The position numbers and the translations under genes were made by a program. 35,777 nucleotides of DNA from Ruminococcaceae bacterium UBA6416 (GTDB taxonomy: Bacteria; Bacillota; Clostridia; Oscillospirales; Acutalibacteraceae), in assembly GCA_002438505.1 (NCBI GenBank), contig DJPI01000020.1, forward strand, positions 1 to 35,777, in the 5' to 3' direction. The notes beneath the pieces were generated by a model, which saw only the letters and a list, made by a program, of their open reading frames with translations, did not search any database and had not been told where the DNA came from. Positions 1 through 8,514 of this stretch are shown here, in pieces (the first letter of the stretch is position 1; each line of letters opens with the position of its first letter).

Positions 1-17
1 CAATCATAATTTGGGAG

Positions 18-85
18 GCGATTGAGATCCTTTCGTTAGAGGCTTGTTGTGGTGATTGTATTCTAACGGACTCAATCGCTTTTTT
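18..85 (+). terminator. Long hairpin followed by a T-run, probable terminator of the upstream gene
   Basis: The outer stem pairs GCGATTGAG (18-26) with CTCAATCGC (71-79). An inner stem pairs CGTTAGA (34-40) with TCTAACG (62-68), and six T residues follow (80-85). This is the form of a rho-independent terminator for a gene left of the window, but its size and internal loop could also mark the 3' end of a structured RNA. The upstream context is missing, so the two cannot be separated. Confidence 0.6.
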
Positions 86-159
86 CTATCCTTTTTTTGA
101 TTTCAGTCTCACATCTATTGTAAACCTACAATGAACCCTTGAAAATTCATCAAAAAGCC

Positions 160-188
160 TTGCTTTTGCTGATTCGCTGTGATATAAT
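160..188 (+). promoter_or_regulatory. SigA-type promoter of rpsB
   Basis: A TTGCTT -35 box (160-165), a 17-nt spacer and a perfect TATAAT -10 box (183-188) are visible, with a TG at 180-181 that makes it an extended -10 promoter. Transcription would start near 195, leaving a leader of about 100 nt before rpsB. Confidence 0.8.
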
Positions 189-194
189 ACCTAA

Positions 195-293
195 GATAAC
201 GCACGCAGGGGATTAGTATGCCCTGTTCACGTAAGTGCGGTGTACTTTCAGGAACCTGCGGTGGTTAAAACTAATTTTCAGGAGGACACATCA
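195..293 (+). promoter_or_regulatory. Structured rpsB leader with two alternative pairings
   Basis: The 5' untranslated region can form a stem of CGCAC (200-204) with GTGCG (235-239) enclosing CAGGG (206-210) with CCCTG (221-225). A competing pairing joins CGCAGG (204-209) to CCTGCG (255-260). Mutually exclusive stems in a ribosomal-protein leader fit autogenous control by S2, as known for several r-protein operons, but this leader matches no family I can name. The AGGAGG ribosome binding site lies at 280-285. Confidence 0.4.
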
Positions 294-1028
294 ATGTCAG
301 TAGTATCAATGAAGCAGCTTCTTGAAGCCGGTGTTCATTTCGGACATCAGACAAGAAGATGGAACCCGAAAATGTCTGAGTACATTTTCACCGAAAGAAA
401 CGGAATTTACATCATCGACCTTCAGAAAACCGTGAAGAAGCTTGAAGAAGCATATTCCTTCATCCGTGAGGTTTCCGAAAACGGCGGCGAGGTTCTTTTC
501 GTCGGAACCAAGAAGCAGGCCATGGATTCAATCCGCGAGGAAGCAATCCGCTGCGGTATGCCGTATGTCAACGCCCGTTGGCTCGGCGGTATGCTCACAA
601 ACTTCAACACCATTCAGAAGAGAATTAAGAGACTCGCTCAGCTCAAGGATATGGAACAGAACGGAACTTTCGCTCTCCTTCCGAAGAAGGAAGTTATTAA
701 GCTCAACCTTGAAATTGAAAAGCTTGAAAAGTTTATGGGCGGCATCACAAAGATGAAGGGTCAGCCGGCCGCTATCTTCATTGTTGACCCGCGCAAGGAA
801 AGAATTGCCGTTGCTGAGGCTCACAAGCTTGGTATCCCCATCGTTGCCATTGTTGACACCAACTGCGACCCCGATGAGGTTGATTATGTAATCCCCGGCA
901 ATGATGACGCTATCCGTGCCGTAAGACTCATTGCAGGCGCTATGGCCGATGCAATCATCGAGGGCAGACAGGGCGAAGCTGATGCTCCCGCAGAAGCAGC
1001 CGAGGAAACCGCTGAGGCAGCCGAGTAA
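294..1028 (+). CDS. rpsB: Small ribosomal subunit protein uS2
   Basis: The product is 30S ribosomal protein S2 (244 aa), which binds late on the back of the small subunit between head and body. The N-terminus reads MSVVSMKQLLEAGVHFGHQT, the S2 signature, followed by the typical RWNPKM and YIFTERNGIYIIDL segments; the central VDPRKERIAVAEAHKLGIP block is also diagnostic. The acidic Ala/Glu-rich tail is common in clostridial S2. The start at 294 is chosen because AGGAGG sits 8 nt upstream; the reading frame opens earlier, but that stretch lies in the leader. It is followed by tsf, the usual bacterial order, with a hairpin terminator between them. Confidence 0.98.
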   Translation: MSVVSMKQLLEAGVHFGHQTRRWNPKMSEYIFTERNGIYIIDLQKTVKKLEEAYSFIREVSENGGEVLFVGTKKQAMDSIREEAIRCGMPYVNARWLGGMLTNFNTIQKRIKRLAQLKDMEQNGTFALLPKKEVIKLNLEIEKLEKFMGGITKMKGQPAAIFIVDPRKERIAVAEAHKLGIPIVAIVDTNCDPDEVDYVIPGNDDAIRAVRLIAGAMADAIIEGRQGEADAPAEAAEETAEAAE

Positions 1029-1042
1029 TCAATAAATTTTTC

Positions 1043-1074
1043 AGCCCGTAAACTCACATATACGGGCTTTTTTT
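1043..1074 (+). terminator. Intrinsic terminator or attenuator between rpsB and tsf
   Basis: AGCCCGTA (1043-1050) pairs with TACGGGCT (1061-1068) and is followed by a run of seven T (1068-1074). Because tsf starts only 30 nt later and shows no separate promoter, partial read-through probably lowers EF-Ts output relative to S2. Confidence 0.75.
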
Positions 1075-1103
1075 AAGAATTATAACTTAGGAGGAATTTC
1101 ATT

Positions 1104-2030
1104 ATGGCATTCACTGCAAAAGACGTTCAGACTCTCCGCGAAAAAACCGGCGTTGGAATGATGGACTGCAAAAAAGCACTTGTTGAAGCCGAAGGCGATA
1201 TGGACAAGGCTGTTGACATTCTCAGAGAAAAAGGACTTGCTTCCGCAGCAAAGAAATCATCAAGAGTTGCTGCTGAAGGTGTTGTTGCCGCATACAGCGA
1301 TGGAAAGTGCGGAGCACTTGTTGAAATCAACTGCGAAACCGACTTTGTTGCAAAGGGCGAACCGTTCACCAATCTTGCAAAAAAAGTTGTTAAGACCGTT
1401 GTTGAAAAAGCTCCGGAGGATGTTGACGCTCTTCTCAAGACCCCGATTTCAGACGGCGAAGGCACCGTTGAGGAAGCCGTTCAGGAAGTTTTCCTTGCTT
1501 TGCGTGAGAACATGAAGATTCGCCGCTTTAAGCGCACAATCGGCCACGTTGCAACCTATATCCATGCAGGCGGAACCGTTGGCGTTATGGTTTCTTTTGA
1601 TGTTGACGATGCAACTGCTGCAAAGCCCGAATTTGACGCAATGGGCAAAAATGTTGCAATGCAGGTTGCAGCTATGAACCCGTCATATCTTGACGAAGTT
1701 TCCGTCCCGGACGAAGTCCTTGAAAAGGAAAAGATGATTCTTGTTGCTCAGATGAAGGAAGACCCGAAGATGGCTAACAAGCCGGAGGCTGTTCTTCATA
1801 AGATCGTTGAAGGTAAGATTGGTAAGTATTATAAAGAAAACTGCCTGCTTTGCCAGGAGTTTGTCCGTTCAGACCTCTTTGAGGGCAATGTTAAGGGCTA
1901 TGTTGATTCCGTTGCAAAGGCTCTTGGCGCAGACATCAAGGTTACAGGTTTTGTTCGCTTTGAAAAGGGCGAGGGCATTGAAAAGAAGACCGAAAACTTT
2001 GCTGCTGAAATCGCAAGCATGATTAAATAA
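1104..2030 (+). CDS. tsf: Translation elongation factor Ts
   Basis: EF-Ts (308 aa) is the guanine nucleotide exchange factor that recycles EF-Tu-GDP during elongation. The N-terminal UBA-like domain carries the family signature (LREKTGVGMMDCKKAL, residues 11-26). The dimerisation and core region follows, with the CETDFVAK motif (around residues 76-83) that contacts EF-Tu. Length is normal for a Firmicute. AGGAGG (1089-1094) lies 9 nt before the ATG. It is the second gene of the rpsB-tsf pair and probably depends on read-through of the intervening hairpin. Confidence 0.98.
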   Translation: MAFTAKDVQTLREKTGVGMMDCKKALVEAEGDMDKAVDILREKGLASAAKKSSRVAAEGVVAAYSDGKCGALVEINCETDFVAKGEPFTNLAKKVVKTVVEKAPEDVDALLKTPISDGEGTVEEAVQEVFLALRENMKIRRFKRTIGHVATYIHAGGTVGVMVSFDVDDATAAKPEFDAMGKNVAMQVAAMNPSYLDEVSVPDEVLEKEKMILVAQMKEDPKMANKPEAVLHKIVEGKIGKYYKENCLLCQEFVRSDLFEGNVKGYVDSVAKALGADIKVTGFVRFEKGEGIEKKTENFAAEIASMIK

Positions 2031-2058
2031 TTCAGCGGCGCTGATGATCTAATGAACG

Positions 2059-2093
2059 AATCCCTCTTGCTTTTTTGGTGAGAGGGATTTTTT
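2059..2093 (+). terminator. Intrinsic terminator after tsf
   Basis: AATCCCTCT (2059-2067) pairs with AGAGGGATT (2081-2089), a 9-bp stem followed by a T-run to 2093. It closes the rpsB-tsf unit. Confidence 0.8.
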
Positions 2094-2111
2094 AAAAGGA
2101 GAGCTGAAAAA

Positions 2112-3140
2112 ATGAAAATTGCAATCTATGGCGCTGGTTCGCTCGGAACCGTTCTTGGCGCATACCTTTCAAAAGCAGGAGTGAGCGTTGACCTCATCAC
2201 GCGCAACAAAGAGCACGTTGAAGCGCTTAACCGCGACGGTGCAAAAATAATCGGAAAAGTGAACATGACGGTTCCCGTTCATGCATTGACTCCCGAACAG
2301 ATGACTGAAAAATATGAACTTGTTATTCTTTTGACAAAGCAGCTTGAAAACAAGAGCATTCTTGAAAACCTCAAAAAGAACATGACGGATGACTGCATTG
2401 TTTGTACAATGCAAAACGGACTTCCGGAGCTTTCGGTTTCACAGGTTGTCGGTGAGGACAGAACAATGGGCTGCACTGTTGCCTGGGGCGCAACTCTCCA
2501 CGGCCACGGTGTTTCAGAGCTTACAAGCGAACCGGACAGCATGAGCTTTGGCCTTGGCCGCATGAACGGAAAAAAGGACGAAAAGCTTATGTATGTCAAG
2601 TCTGTGCTTGAAAAAATGTGCCCGGTCGTGATTGAGGATAACTTTATGGGTGTGCGTTGGTCAAAGCTTCTCATCAATGCCGCCTTCAGCGGAATGTCTG
2701 CCGTAACAGGCGGAACATTTGGTGAAGCAGCAGGCAGGAAAGACTCGCGTGTCTGTTGCCAGAATATCATCAAGGAATGCATTGATGTGGCCGCAGCTGC
2801 AGGCATTAAAATTGAGCCGGTTCAGGGCAAGGACATTGTGAAGCTTCTTGATTACAGTAATCCTCTTAAAAAGAAGTTTGCTTATATTCTTATTCCGATT
2901 TGCATCAAAAAACACGCCGCACTCAGAGCGAGTATGCTCCAAGACCTTGAAAAAGGCAAAAAGTGCGAGGTTGACGCAATCAACGGCGTTGTTTGCGAAT
3001 ATGGCAAAAAGTACGGCGTCAAAACTCCGTATAACGACAAGGTGTGCGATATTATTCATGGCATCGAGGATGGAAAATATAAGCCTTCGTTTGACAACGT
3101 CAGACTGTTTCAAGCCTTTCAAAATAAAGGCAAAATTTAA
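2112..3140 (+). CDS. 2-dehydropantoate 2-reductase family (ApbA/PanE-like) protein
   Basis: This 342-aa protein belongs to the ketopantoate reductase family, whose canonical member reduces 2-dehydropantoate to pantoate with NADPH in coenzyme A synthesis. The N-terminal Rossmann fold starts MKIAIYGAGSLGTVLGAYLS, giving the GxGxxG nucleotide loop at residues 7-12. The middle has the typical TKQ and MQNG segments (cofactor side), and a C-terminal helical domain with WSKLLINAAFSG follows. AAGGAG (2097-2102) precedes the ATG. The gene stands alone between two terminators, with no panB or panC nearby, so the true substrate is uncertain; several paralogues in this family act on other 2-oxo acids. 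Family membership is firm, the exact reaction is not. Confidence 0.85.
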   Translation: MKIAIYGAGSLGTVLGAYLSKAGVSVDLITRNKEHVEALNRDGAKIIGKVNMTVPVHALTPEQMTEKYELVILLTKQLENKSILENLKKNMTDDCIVCTMQNGLPELSVSQVVGEDRTMGCTVAWGATLHGHGVSELTSEPDSMSFGLGRMNGKKDEKLMYVKSVLEKMCPVVIEDNFMGVRWSKLLINAAFSGMSAVTGGTFGEAAGRKDSRVCCQNIIKECIDVAAAAGIKIEPVQGKDIVKLLDYSNPLKKKFAYILIPICIKKHAALRASMLQDLEKGKKCEVDAINGVVCEYGKKYGVKTPYNDKVCDIIHGIEDGKYKPSFDNVRLFQAFQNKGKI

Positions 3141-3148
3141 AACTCAAA

Positions 3149-3181
3149 AAACCGCTCGTGTGTTTTTCACCGGGCGGTTTT
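3149..3181 (+). terminator. Intrinsic terminator after the ketopantoate reductase-like gene
   Basis: AAACCGCTCG (3149-3159 region) pairs with CGGGCGGTTT, allowing one G-T pair, and is followed by a short T-run. Confidence 0.7.
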
Positions 3182-3440
3182 CTGCTTTTGAAACGCCCGA
3201 TGAACACCCTTTTGCTTTTTCTGCTGAAAAGGCAGTGCTCAAAAAACGCTTCAAACCGAGCTTCGTTATGGCTGCCGAAAGGGCAGTGTTCAAAAGCTCT
3301 CTATCTGAAATTTTCCGAATACGCCGGGCTTCCCCGCGTAATTCAGACAGCGGGAAGCCGCAAACGCATTAAAACTTTCCGCTGATAGTATTATTGCCGC
3401 GCATCAAAGAGCAATGCACGGCAATTTTTTCCGGTTTAAT
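3182..3440. other. Non-coding stretch with a GC-rich hairpin and a second terminator-like hairpin
   Basis: No credible gene is present. At 3327-3337 and 3350-3359 the arms GGCTTCCCCGC and GCGGGAAGCC form a strong stem with one bulge. At 3394-3430 TTGCCG pairs with CGGCAA and is followed by six T on the plus strand; the same hairpin lies just past the end of murC on the minus strand, where the U-run is weaker. No promoter for a transcript covering the first hairpin could be recognised. Confidence 0.4.
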
Positions 3441-4820
3441 TTATTTTTCTTTCAAAATGTTTTCCATAATTCTGGCGGCTTTATAGATGTCTCCGCAGCC
3501 GAGCGTAATTATAAGATCTCCGCTTTCGGCGTTGTCTGTAACATACTTTGAAACCTCTTCAAAAGTATTGAACCAGACGCTTCCTGGAATTTTTGCGGCA
3601 AGATCCTTTGTATAGATGTTGTATGTGTTGACCTCACGCGAGCCCATAATTTCCGTCATGACGCAGTGGTCTGGTATTTGAAGAACGCGGGCAAAATCAT
3701 CAAGAAGAATGGCTGTTCTTGAGTATGTGAACGGCTGGAACACTGCCCAAACGTGTTTATAGCCCATTTTCATCGCTGCGGTGAGGGTTGCTTCAAGCTC
3801 GTGCGGATGGTGGGCGTAATCGTCCGCAATCGTGATTCCGTGGAATTCGCCGAGAATTTCAAACCTGCGTCCGGCACCGGAAAAAGCCTCAATTCCCTTT
3901 TTGCAGTCGTCATAGTCAACACCGGTGTTGACTGCGGCGGCAAAAGCGGCAAGTGCATTGAGAACATTGTGCGTTCCGGGTATGTTCAGCTTGAGGTGTG
4001 TGAGCTTTTTCCCGCCACTCATAACGTCAAATTCGGGGAAAGCGCCTCTGTTGTATGTGATGTTTTCGGAGTAATAATCGTTTTTATCAGTAAATCCGAA
4101 AGTGATTTTCTTTTTTTCAACGCCACTGACGGCTTTGAGTGTATTTTCATCATCGCCGTTATAGATGAGAGTGTGTGTTGTAAGAAGTGAGAATTTATGG
4201 AATGACCTGATAATGTTGTCAAGCGTTTTAAAGTAATCAAGGTGATCTTCATCAATGTTGAGAATAACGGCAACATCGGGTGAAAGATCAAGGAAGGTGT
4301 CAACAAATTCGCATGCCTCACAAACCATTGTTTCGCTTTTTCCGCTTCTTCCGTGGCTGTCAATGAGCGGAAGCTTTCCTCCGATAACGGCAGTCGGATC
4401 CTTGCCGGCCATAATGAGCACCTGCGTCAGCATTGAGGTTACGGTTGTTTTTCCGTGAGTTCCGCAAACTCCAATGCAGTTTGAAAACTTCCTTGTTATT
4501 GCGCCGAAAAGCTTTGAGCGTTCAAAGGTTGGAATTGAGCTTTCCTCTGCGGCGCAAAGCTCCGGGTTATCGGCAAGAAGAGCAGCGGTGTAGACAATCA
4601 TTTGGGCGCCCTTAATGTTTTCCGCCTTTTGCCCCATAGTAATTTTAACTCCGAGCGAGCGCAGCTTGTCAATGTTGTCTCCGGGGTTGTTGTCCGAACC
4701 GGTAATTTCATAACCCCAGGAAAGGAGAATTTCCGCAAGCGGGCACATTCCCGAGCCGCCGATTCCGATAAAATGGATTCTTTTGATTTTTTTCAACAGT
4801 TCATCTATTTCATAAGTCAT
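3441..4820 (-). CDS. murC: UDP-N-acetylmuramate--L-alanine ligase
   Basis: MurC adds L-alanine to UDP-MurNAc, the first amino acid step of cytoplasmic peptidoglycan precursor synthesis, using ATP. The protein (459 aa from the start used here) shows the N-terminal UDP-binding loop HFIGIGGSGM, the central ATP-binding P-loop GVCGTHGKTTVTSML, the NIDEDHLDYF segment, and the C-terminal DDYAHHPHE motif typical of the MurC branch. Two starts are possible: ATG at 4832 or ATG at 4820; a GGAAAGG sequence lies before both, and the shorter form begins MTYEIDELLKK, which better matches family length. It is transcribed alone from a promoter at 4990-5018. Confidence 0.96.
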   Translation of the reverse strand: MTYEIDELLKKIKRIHFIGIGGSGMCPLAEILLSWGYEITGSDNNPGDNIDKLRSLGVKITMGQKAENIKGAQMIVYTAALLADNPELCAAEESSIPTFERSKLFGAITRKFSNCIGVCGTHGKTTVTSMLTQVLIMAGKDPTAVIGGKLPLIDSHGRSGKSETMVCEACEFVDTFLDLSPDVAVILNIDEDHLDYFKTLDNIIRSFHKFSLLTTHTLIYNGDDENTLKAVSGVEKKKITFGFTDKNDYYSENITYNRGAFPEFDVMSGGKKLTHLKLNIPGTHNVLNALAAFAAAVNTGVDYDDCKKGIEAFSGAGRRFEILGEFHGITIADDYAHHPHELEATLTAAMKMGYKHVWAVFQPFTYSRTAILLDDFARVLQIPDHCVMTEIMGSREVNTYNIYTKDLAAKIPGSVWFNTFEEVSKYVTDNAESGDLIITLGCGDIYKAARIMENILKEK

Positions 4821-4989
4821 AAAAATTACCATGCCTTTCCGGCTGCAAACATTCTAAGTATCGCGGCAATCCCCGTTGCAACCGGACAGGGCGCGATTTA
4901 GTTTTATCTGTCTAAGAATTTAGAGTTAAACAAATTGCGATTGATATTATTAAGCAGTCAATCTGCGCTTATATCACCTTGGTTTTTAT

Positions 4990-5018
4990 ATTATATTGCA
5001 AAAGGAACGAATAGTAAA
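4990..5018 (-). promoter_or_regulatory. SigA-type promoter of murC
   Basis: Read on the minus strand: TTTACT (-35, 5013-5018), 17-nt spacer, TATAAT (-10, 4990-4995). The start would be near 4983, giving a leader of about 160 nt whose function is not evident. Confidence 0.7.
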
Positions 5019-5039
5019 CATCTTTTTAGAAAAATGCGC

Positions 5040-6785
5040 TTAAACTTTTGCAAACTGGCTTTCATAGAGCTTTTTGTAAAATCCGTCTTTTTTCAAAAGC
5101 TCATCATGATTTCCTTTTTCAATGACCTTTCCGTCTTTCATAACAAGAATAAGGTCGGCTTTTTTGATTGTTGAAAGGCGGTGGGCAACAATGAAGCTTG
5201 TTCTGCCTTCCATCATTTTGTCAAACGCCGCCTGAATCTTAAGTTCGGTGCGCGTGTCAATGGAAGAGGTTGCCTCGTCAAGAATAAGCATCGGCGGACA
5301 GCAGAGCATTGCTCTTGCAATGCACAGAAGCTGCTTTTGTCCTGCGGAAAGATTTCCGCCCTCACCGGAAATTTCTGTGTCATAGCCGTTTTCAAGCCTC
5401 ATTATGAACGAATGGGCGTGGGCTTTCTTGGCTGCTTCAATAATCTCTTCATCGGAAGCATCCGGTTTGCCGTAGGCAATGTTTTCTTTGACCGTGCCGT
5501 GGCACAGCCATGTGTCCTGAAGAACCATGCCGTATCTTGAGCGCAGCTCATGCCGCCGCATTTTTCTGATGTCCGCACCGTCAACTTTGATTGCGCCGCG
5601 GTTAACGTCATAAAAGCGCATGAGAAGGTTGATGAGTGTTGTTTTTCCGCAGCCCGTGGGGCCGACTATTGCAATGCATTGTCCGTTTTTGACTTCAAGA
5701 TTGAAGTCCTCAATGAGAGGACGATCTTCTGAATATCGGAACGCAACAGCCTCAAATCCGACATTTCCTTTTACAGGCGGGGAAAGTGGATTTTCAGGTT
5801 CATCCGGCTGATTTTCTGCCTCAAGAACCTCAAAAATTCTTCTTGCGCAGGTGAGCGCATTTTGGAATTCCGTAACAACGCCGCTTATCTCGTTAAACGG
5901 TTTTGCATACTGATTGGCATAGCTGAGAAAAACGCTCAGTCCGCCAACGGTTATCACTCCGCCATCTGAGATGCAAAGCATTGCACCAATGAGTGTTACG
6001 ATTGCATAAACAATGTTGTTAACAAGCCTTGTGCTCGGATTTGTAAGGCTTGAAAAAAATGTTGCTTTGAGCGCGGCGGCACAGAGGTCATTGTTAATCC
6101 TATCAAAATTTTCAAGGCTTTCGCTTTCCGCACCGAATGCTTTGATAACACTGCGGCCCTCGATAAGCTCATTGATAAGCGCAGTTTGTTCTCCTCTGAT
6201 TGAGGCCTGCTTTGTGAAGTATTTATGGGTTCTTGTTGCAATAAACTTTGAAACAAAAATCGAAAGGGGAGTCAGGACAAAAACAGCAAGGGCAATTTTT
6301 TGGTTCAAAACAAACATGACAACAAGTATGGCGCCGATTGTAACGATGCCCGTAAAAAGCTGTGTAAAGCCCATTAAAAGGCCGTCTGCAAAGGTGTCAA
6401 CATCTGAAACCATGCGGCTGAGAAGGTCTCCGAAAGAATGGGAGTCAATGTATGAAATCGGGAGCGTATAAAGCTTTTTTGAAAGCTTTCCGCGCAGATC
6501 GCGGCAGACAAAATATGTGATTTTGTTGTTGAAAAGCGACATTAAATATTGTGAAAGTGCAGCGGCAAGTGCAACAAAAGCTATGGTCAGAACTTTTTTC
6601 AAAACGCCGTCAAAATTGACATTACCCTTGCCGAGCATAAAGTCGATAGCGTCACCGGTGAAAACGGGGATAAGTAAAGCGGCAGCAACGCTGCAAACGG
6701 CGCAGAGGATGCTCATTGCAACAAAAAATGAGTGCGGCTTAATAAGTTTTAAAACACTTTTAAGAGTTCTTTTGTCCATCGTCAT
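5040..6785 (-). CDS. ABC exporter half-transporter with canonical ATPase motifs
   Basis: This 581-aa protein joins an N-terminal six-helix exporter membrane domain to a C-terminal ATPase domain. The nucleotide-binding domain has Walker A GPTGCGKTT, Q-loop LQDTWLCHGTVKENIAYG, signature LSAGQKQ, Walker B LILDEATSSID with the catalytic glutamate, and the switch histidine in VAHRLSTI. It overlaps the preceding half-transporter by ATGA (6782-6785), so the two are translationally coupled. The partner lacks the catalytic Glu and His, so this subunit should supply the working Walker A/B and His of the heterodimer. Substrate is unknown; relatives (LmrC/D, TM287/288, YheI/YheH) export drugs or lipid-like compounds. 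Confidence 0.92.
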   Translation of the reverse strand: MTMDKRTLKSVLKLIKPHSFFVAMSILCAVCSVAAALLIPVFTGDAIDFMLGKGNVNFDGVLKKVLTIAFVALAAALSQYLMSLFNNKITYFVCRDLRGKLSKKLYTLPISYIDSHSFGDLLSRMVSDVDTFADGLLMGFTQLFTGIVTIGAILVVMFVLNQKIALAVFVLTPLSIFVSKFIATRTHKYFTKQASIRGEQTALINELIEGRSVIKAFGAESESLENFDRINNDLCAAALKATFFSSLTNPSTRLVNNIVYAIVTLIGAMLCISDGGVITVGGLSVFLSYANQYAKPFNEISGVVTEFQNALTCARRIFEVLEAENQPDEPENPLSPPVKGNVGFEAVAFRYSEDRPLIEDFNLEVKNGQCIAIVGPTGCGKTTLINLLMRFYDVNRGAIKVDGADIRKMRRHELRSRYGMVLQDTWLCHGTVKENIAYGKPDASDEEIIEAAKKAHAHSFIMRLENGYDTEISGEGGNLSAGQKQLLCIARAMLCCPPMLILDEATSSIDTRTELKIQAAFDKMMEGRTSFIVAHRLSTIKKADLILVMKDGKVIEKGNHDELLKKDGFYKKLYESQFAKV

Positions 6786-8503
6786 TTCACCTTCTCTGTG
6801 TTTTGGCTTTCAAAAATCTCACGGTAGACGCCGTTTGTTTTAAGAAGCTCATCGTGCTTTCCGTTTCCAACGAGCGCTCCGTCGTCAAGAACCAGAATTC
6901 GATCTGCGTTTTTGATTGAACTGATGCGCTGACTGATTATGAAAACCGTTGTGCTTTTTGGAAGCGAGCGCAGTGATTTCCTCAAAGCGGCATCCGTTGC
7001 AAAATCAAGGGCGGAAAAGCTGTCATCAAGAATGAGAATCTCCGGTTTTGCAATAACCGCTCTTGCAATGTTCAGACGCTGCTTTTGACCGCCGGAAAGA
7101 TTTGCGCCTCCCTGCTCAACCGGTTCGTCAAGCTTTTCCGGTTTTTTTTCAACAAAATCCTTTGCTTGTGCAATTTCAAGCGCGGCATATATTTCATCAT
7201 CACCGGCGTCAGGTTTGCCGAGTAACATATTGCTGCGTATTGTGCCTTTGAAAAGTGTGGCCTTTTGCAATGCAGCGGAAAGGATTGAGACAAGCTTTTC
7301 TTTCGGAATGTTTTTGATGTCGGTTCCATCAATATATACAGTGCCGCTTGTTGCATCATAAAAACGCAGTATGAGCGAGGCAAGAGTGCTTTTTCCGCAA
7401 CCAGTTCCGCCTGTTATTCCAATGGTCTCTCCTTTGAAAGCGGTGAAAGAGATGTTTTTGAGTGCATCACCACCGGAAAGCGAGTAGCGAAAACCAACGT
7501 TTTCAAAACGAACGGCCTCGTTTGTGTCTTTTTTTGTGTAATCGGCTTTGAATTCCATTGAGCTTTCCGTGTCAAGAACTCTGCCAATGCGGTTCATGCA
7601 GGCAACCGAGCGGCCGAGTTGCGTGATAAGATTTGCAAGCTTAACAAGCTCAATAAGTATTTGAGAAATATAGTTGATGAGGGCGATGATATCGCCGGAA
7701 AGAAGAAGACCCGAATCGGTTCTTTTTGCGCCGAGCCAAATAACAAGAATGACAACCGTGTTGACAACAACATAGGTTAACGGGTTGAGCACAGCCGCGG
7801 CTTTTCCGACTCTGAGCTGCGAATTATAGAGCTTTGCGTTGGCGTTTTCAAAGACTTCGGTCTGCTTTTTTTCTCTTGAAAAAGCACGGATAACTCTTGC
7901 TCCGGTGAGGTTTTCGCTCGTAATTTCGGTGATTTTGTCAAGATTTTGCTGAACGCTTTCATACATCGGGTTCGTGATTCTCATAACGGAGAAGATGATT
8001 ACCAAAAGAAGAGCAATGGCTGCAACAAAAATCCACGCCAGACTCTTGCTTATTGAAAAGGCAAGAATTGTTGAGCCGAAAACAATGAATGGACTGCGCA
8101 TGAAAAGGCGCAGAAAAAGGTTCAATCCATTTTGAACCTGCATAACATCACTTGTCATACGCGTAATAAGCGTTGAGGCGGAAAGTTTGTCCGTTTCACG
8201 CAGAGAGAGCGATTGAATTTTTTTGAGCAGGTCATGGCGCAGCGCGGTTGAGGTTCCGATTGCGGCTTTTGCAGCAAAATACTGCGCCGTGAAGCTGCTC
8301 AAAAGTCCAAGAAGCGCCATTGCAAGCAACAGGAAGAAGCGGCGGAGAACATACGCCGAATCATTGTTTGCAATGCCGGTGTTAATGATGTCTGCAACAA
8401 TGAGCGGAACTGTTAAGTCAAAACACGCTTCAAGCATTTTAAAAAGCGGCGCAAGAATGCTCTGAAGCTTATAGTTTTTAAGATAATCTTTTAAGTGTTT
8501 CAT
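6782..8503 (-). CDS. ABC exporter half-transporter with a degenerate ATP site
   Basis: The 573-aa partner subunit has an exporter membrane domain followed by an ATPase domain with Walker A GGTGCGKST and signature NLSGGQKQR. Walker B reads ILILDDSFSALD, with Asp where the catalytic Glu is expected, and the H-loop reads FIISQRISS, with Gln in place of His. This asymmetry is the known mark of heterodimeric exporters with one catalytically weak site. The start at 8503 (MKHLKDYLKNYK) is preferred because GGAG lies 6-9 nt upstream; the longer frame to 8545 has no ribosome binding site and overlaps the upstream gene. It lies 11 nt downstream of the metallopeptidase gene. Confidence 0.92.
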   Translation of the reverse strand: MKHLKDYLKNYKLQSILAPLFKMLEACFDLTVPLIVADIINTGIANNDSAYVLRRFFLLLAMALLGLLSSFTAQYFAAKAAIGTSTALRHDLLKKIQSLSLRETDKLSASTLITRMTSDVMQVQNGLNLFLRLFMRSPFIVFGSTILAFSISKSLAWIFVAAIALLLVIIFSVMRITNPMYESVQQNLDKITEITSENLTGARVIRAFSREKKQTEVFENANAKLYNSQLRVGKAAAVLNPLTYVVVNTVVILVIWLGAKRTDSGLLLSGDIIALINYISQILIELVKLANLITQLGRSVACMNRIGRVLDTESSMEFKADYTKKDTNEAVRFENVGFRYSLSGGDALKNISFTAFKGETIGITGGTGCGKSTLASLILRFYDATSGTVYIDGTDIKNIPKEKLVSILSAALQKATLFKGTIRSNMLLGKPDAGDDEIYAALEIAQAKDFVEKKPEKLDEPVEQGGANLSGGQKQRLNIARAVIAKPEILILDDSFSALDFATDAALRKSLRSLPKSTTVFIISQRISSIKNADRILVLDDGALVGNGKHDELLKTNGVYREIFESQNTEKVK

Positions 8504-8514
8504 AATCTCTCCGG

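Noticed and set aside
2848..3372. Plus-strand 174-codon frame running past the ketopantoate reductase-like gene
   Set aside because: It is out of frame with a well-supported gene and crosses its terminator hairpin.
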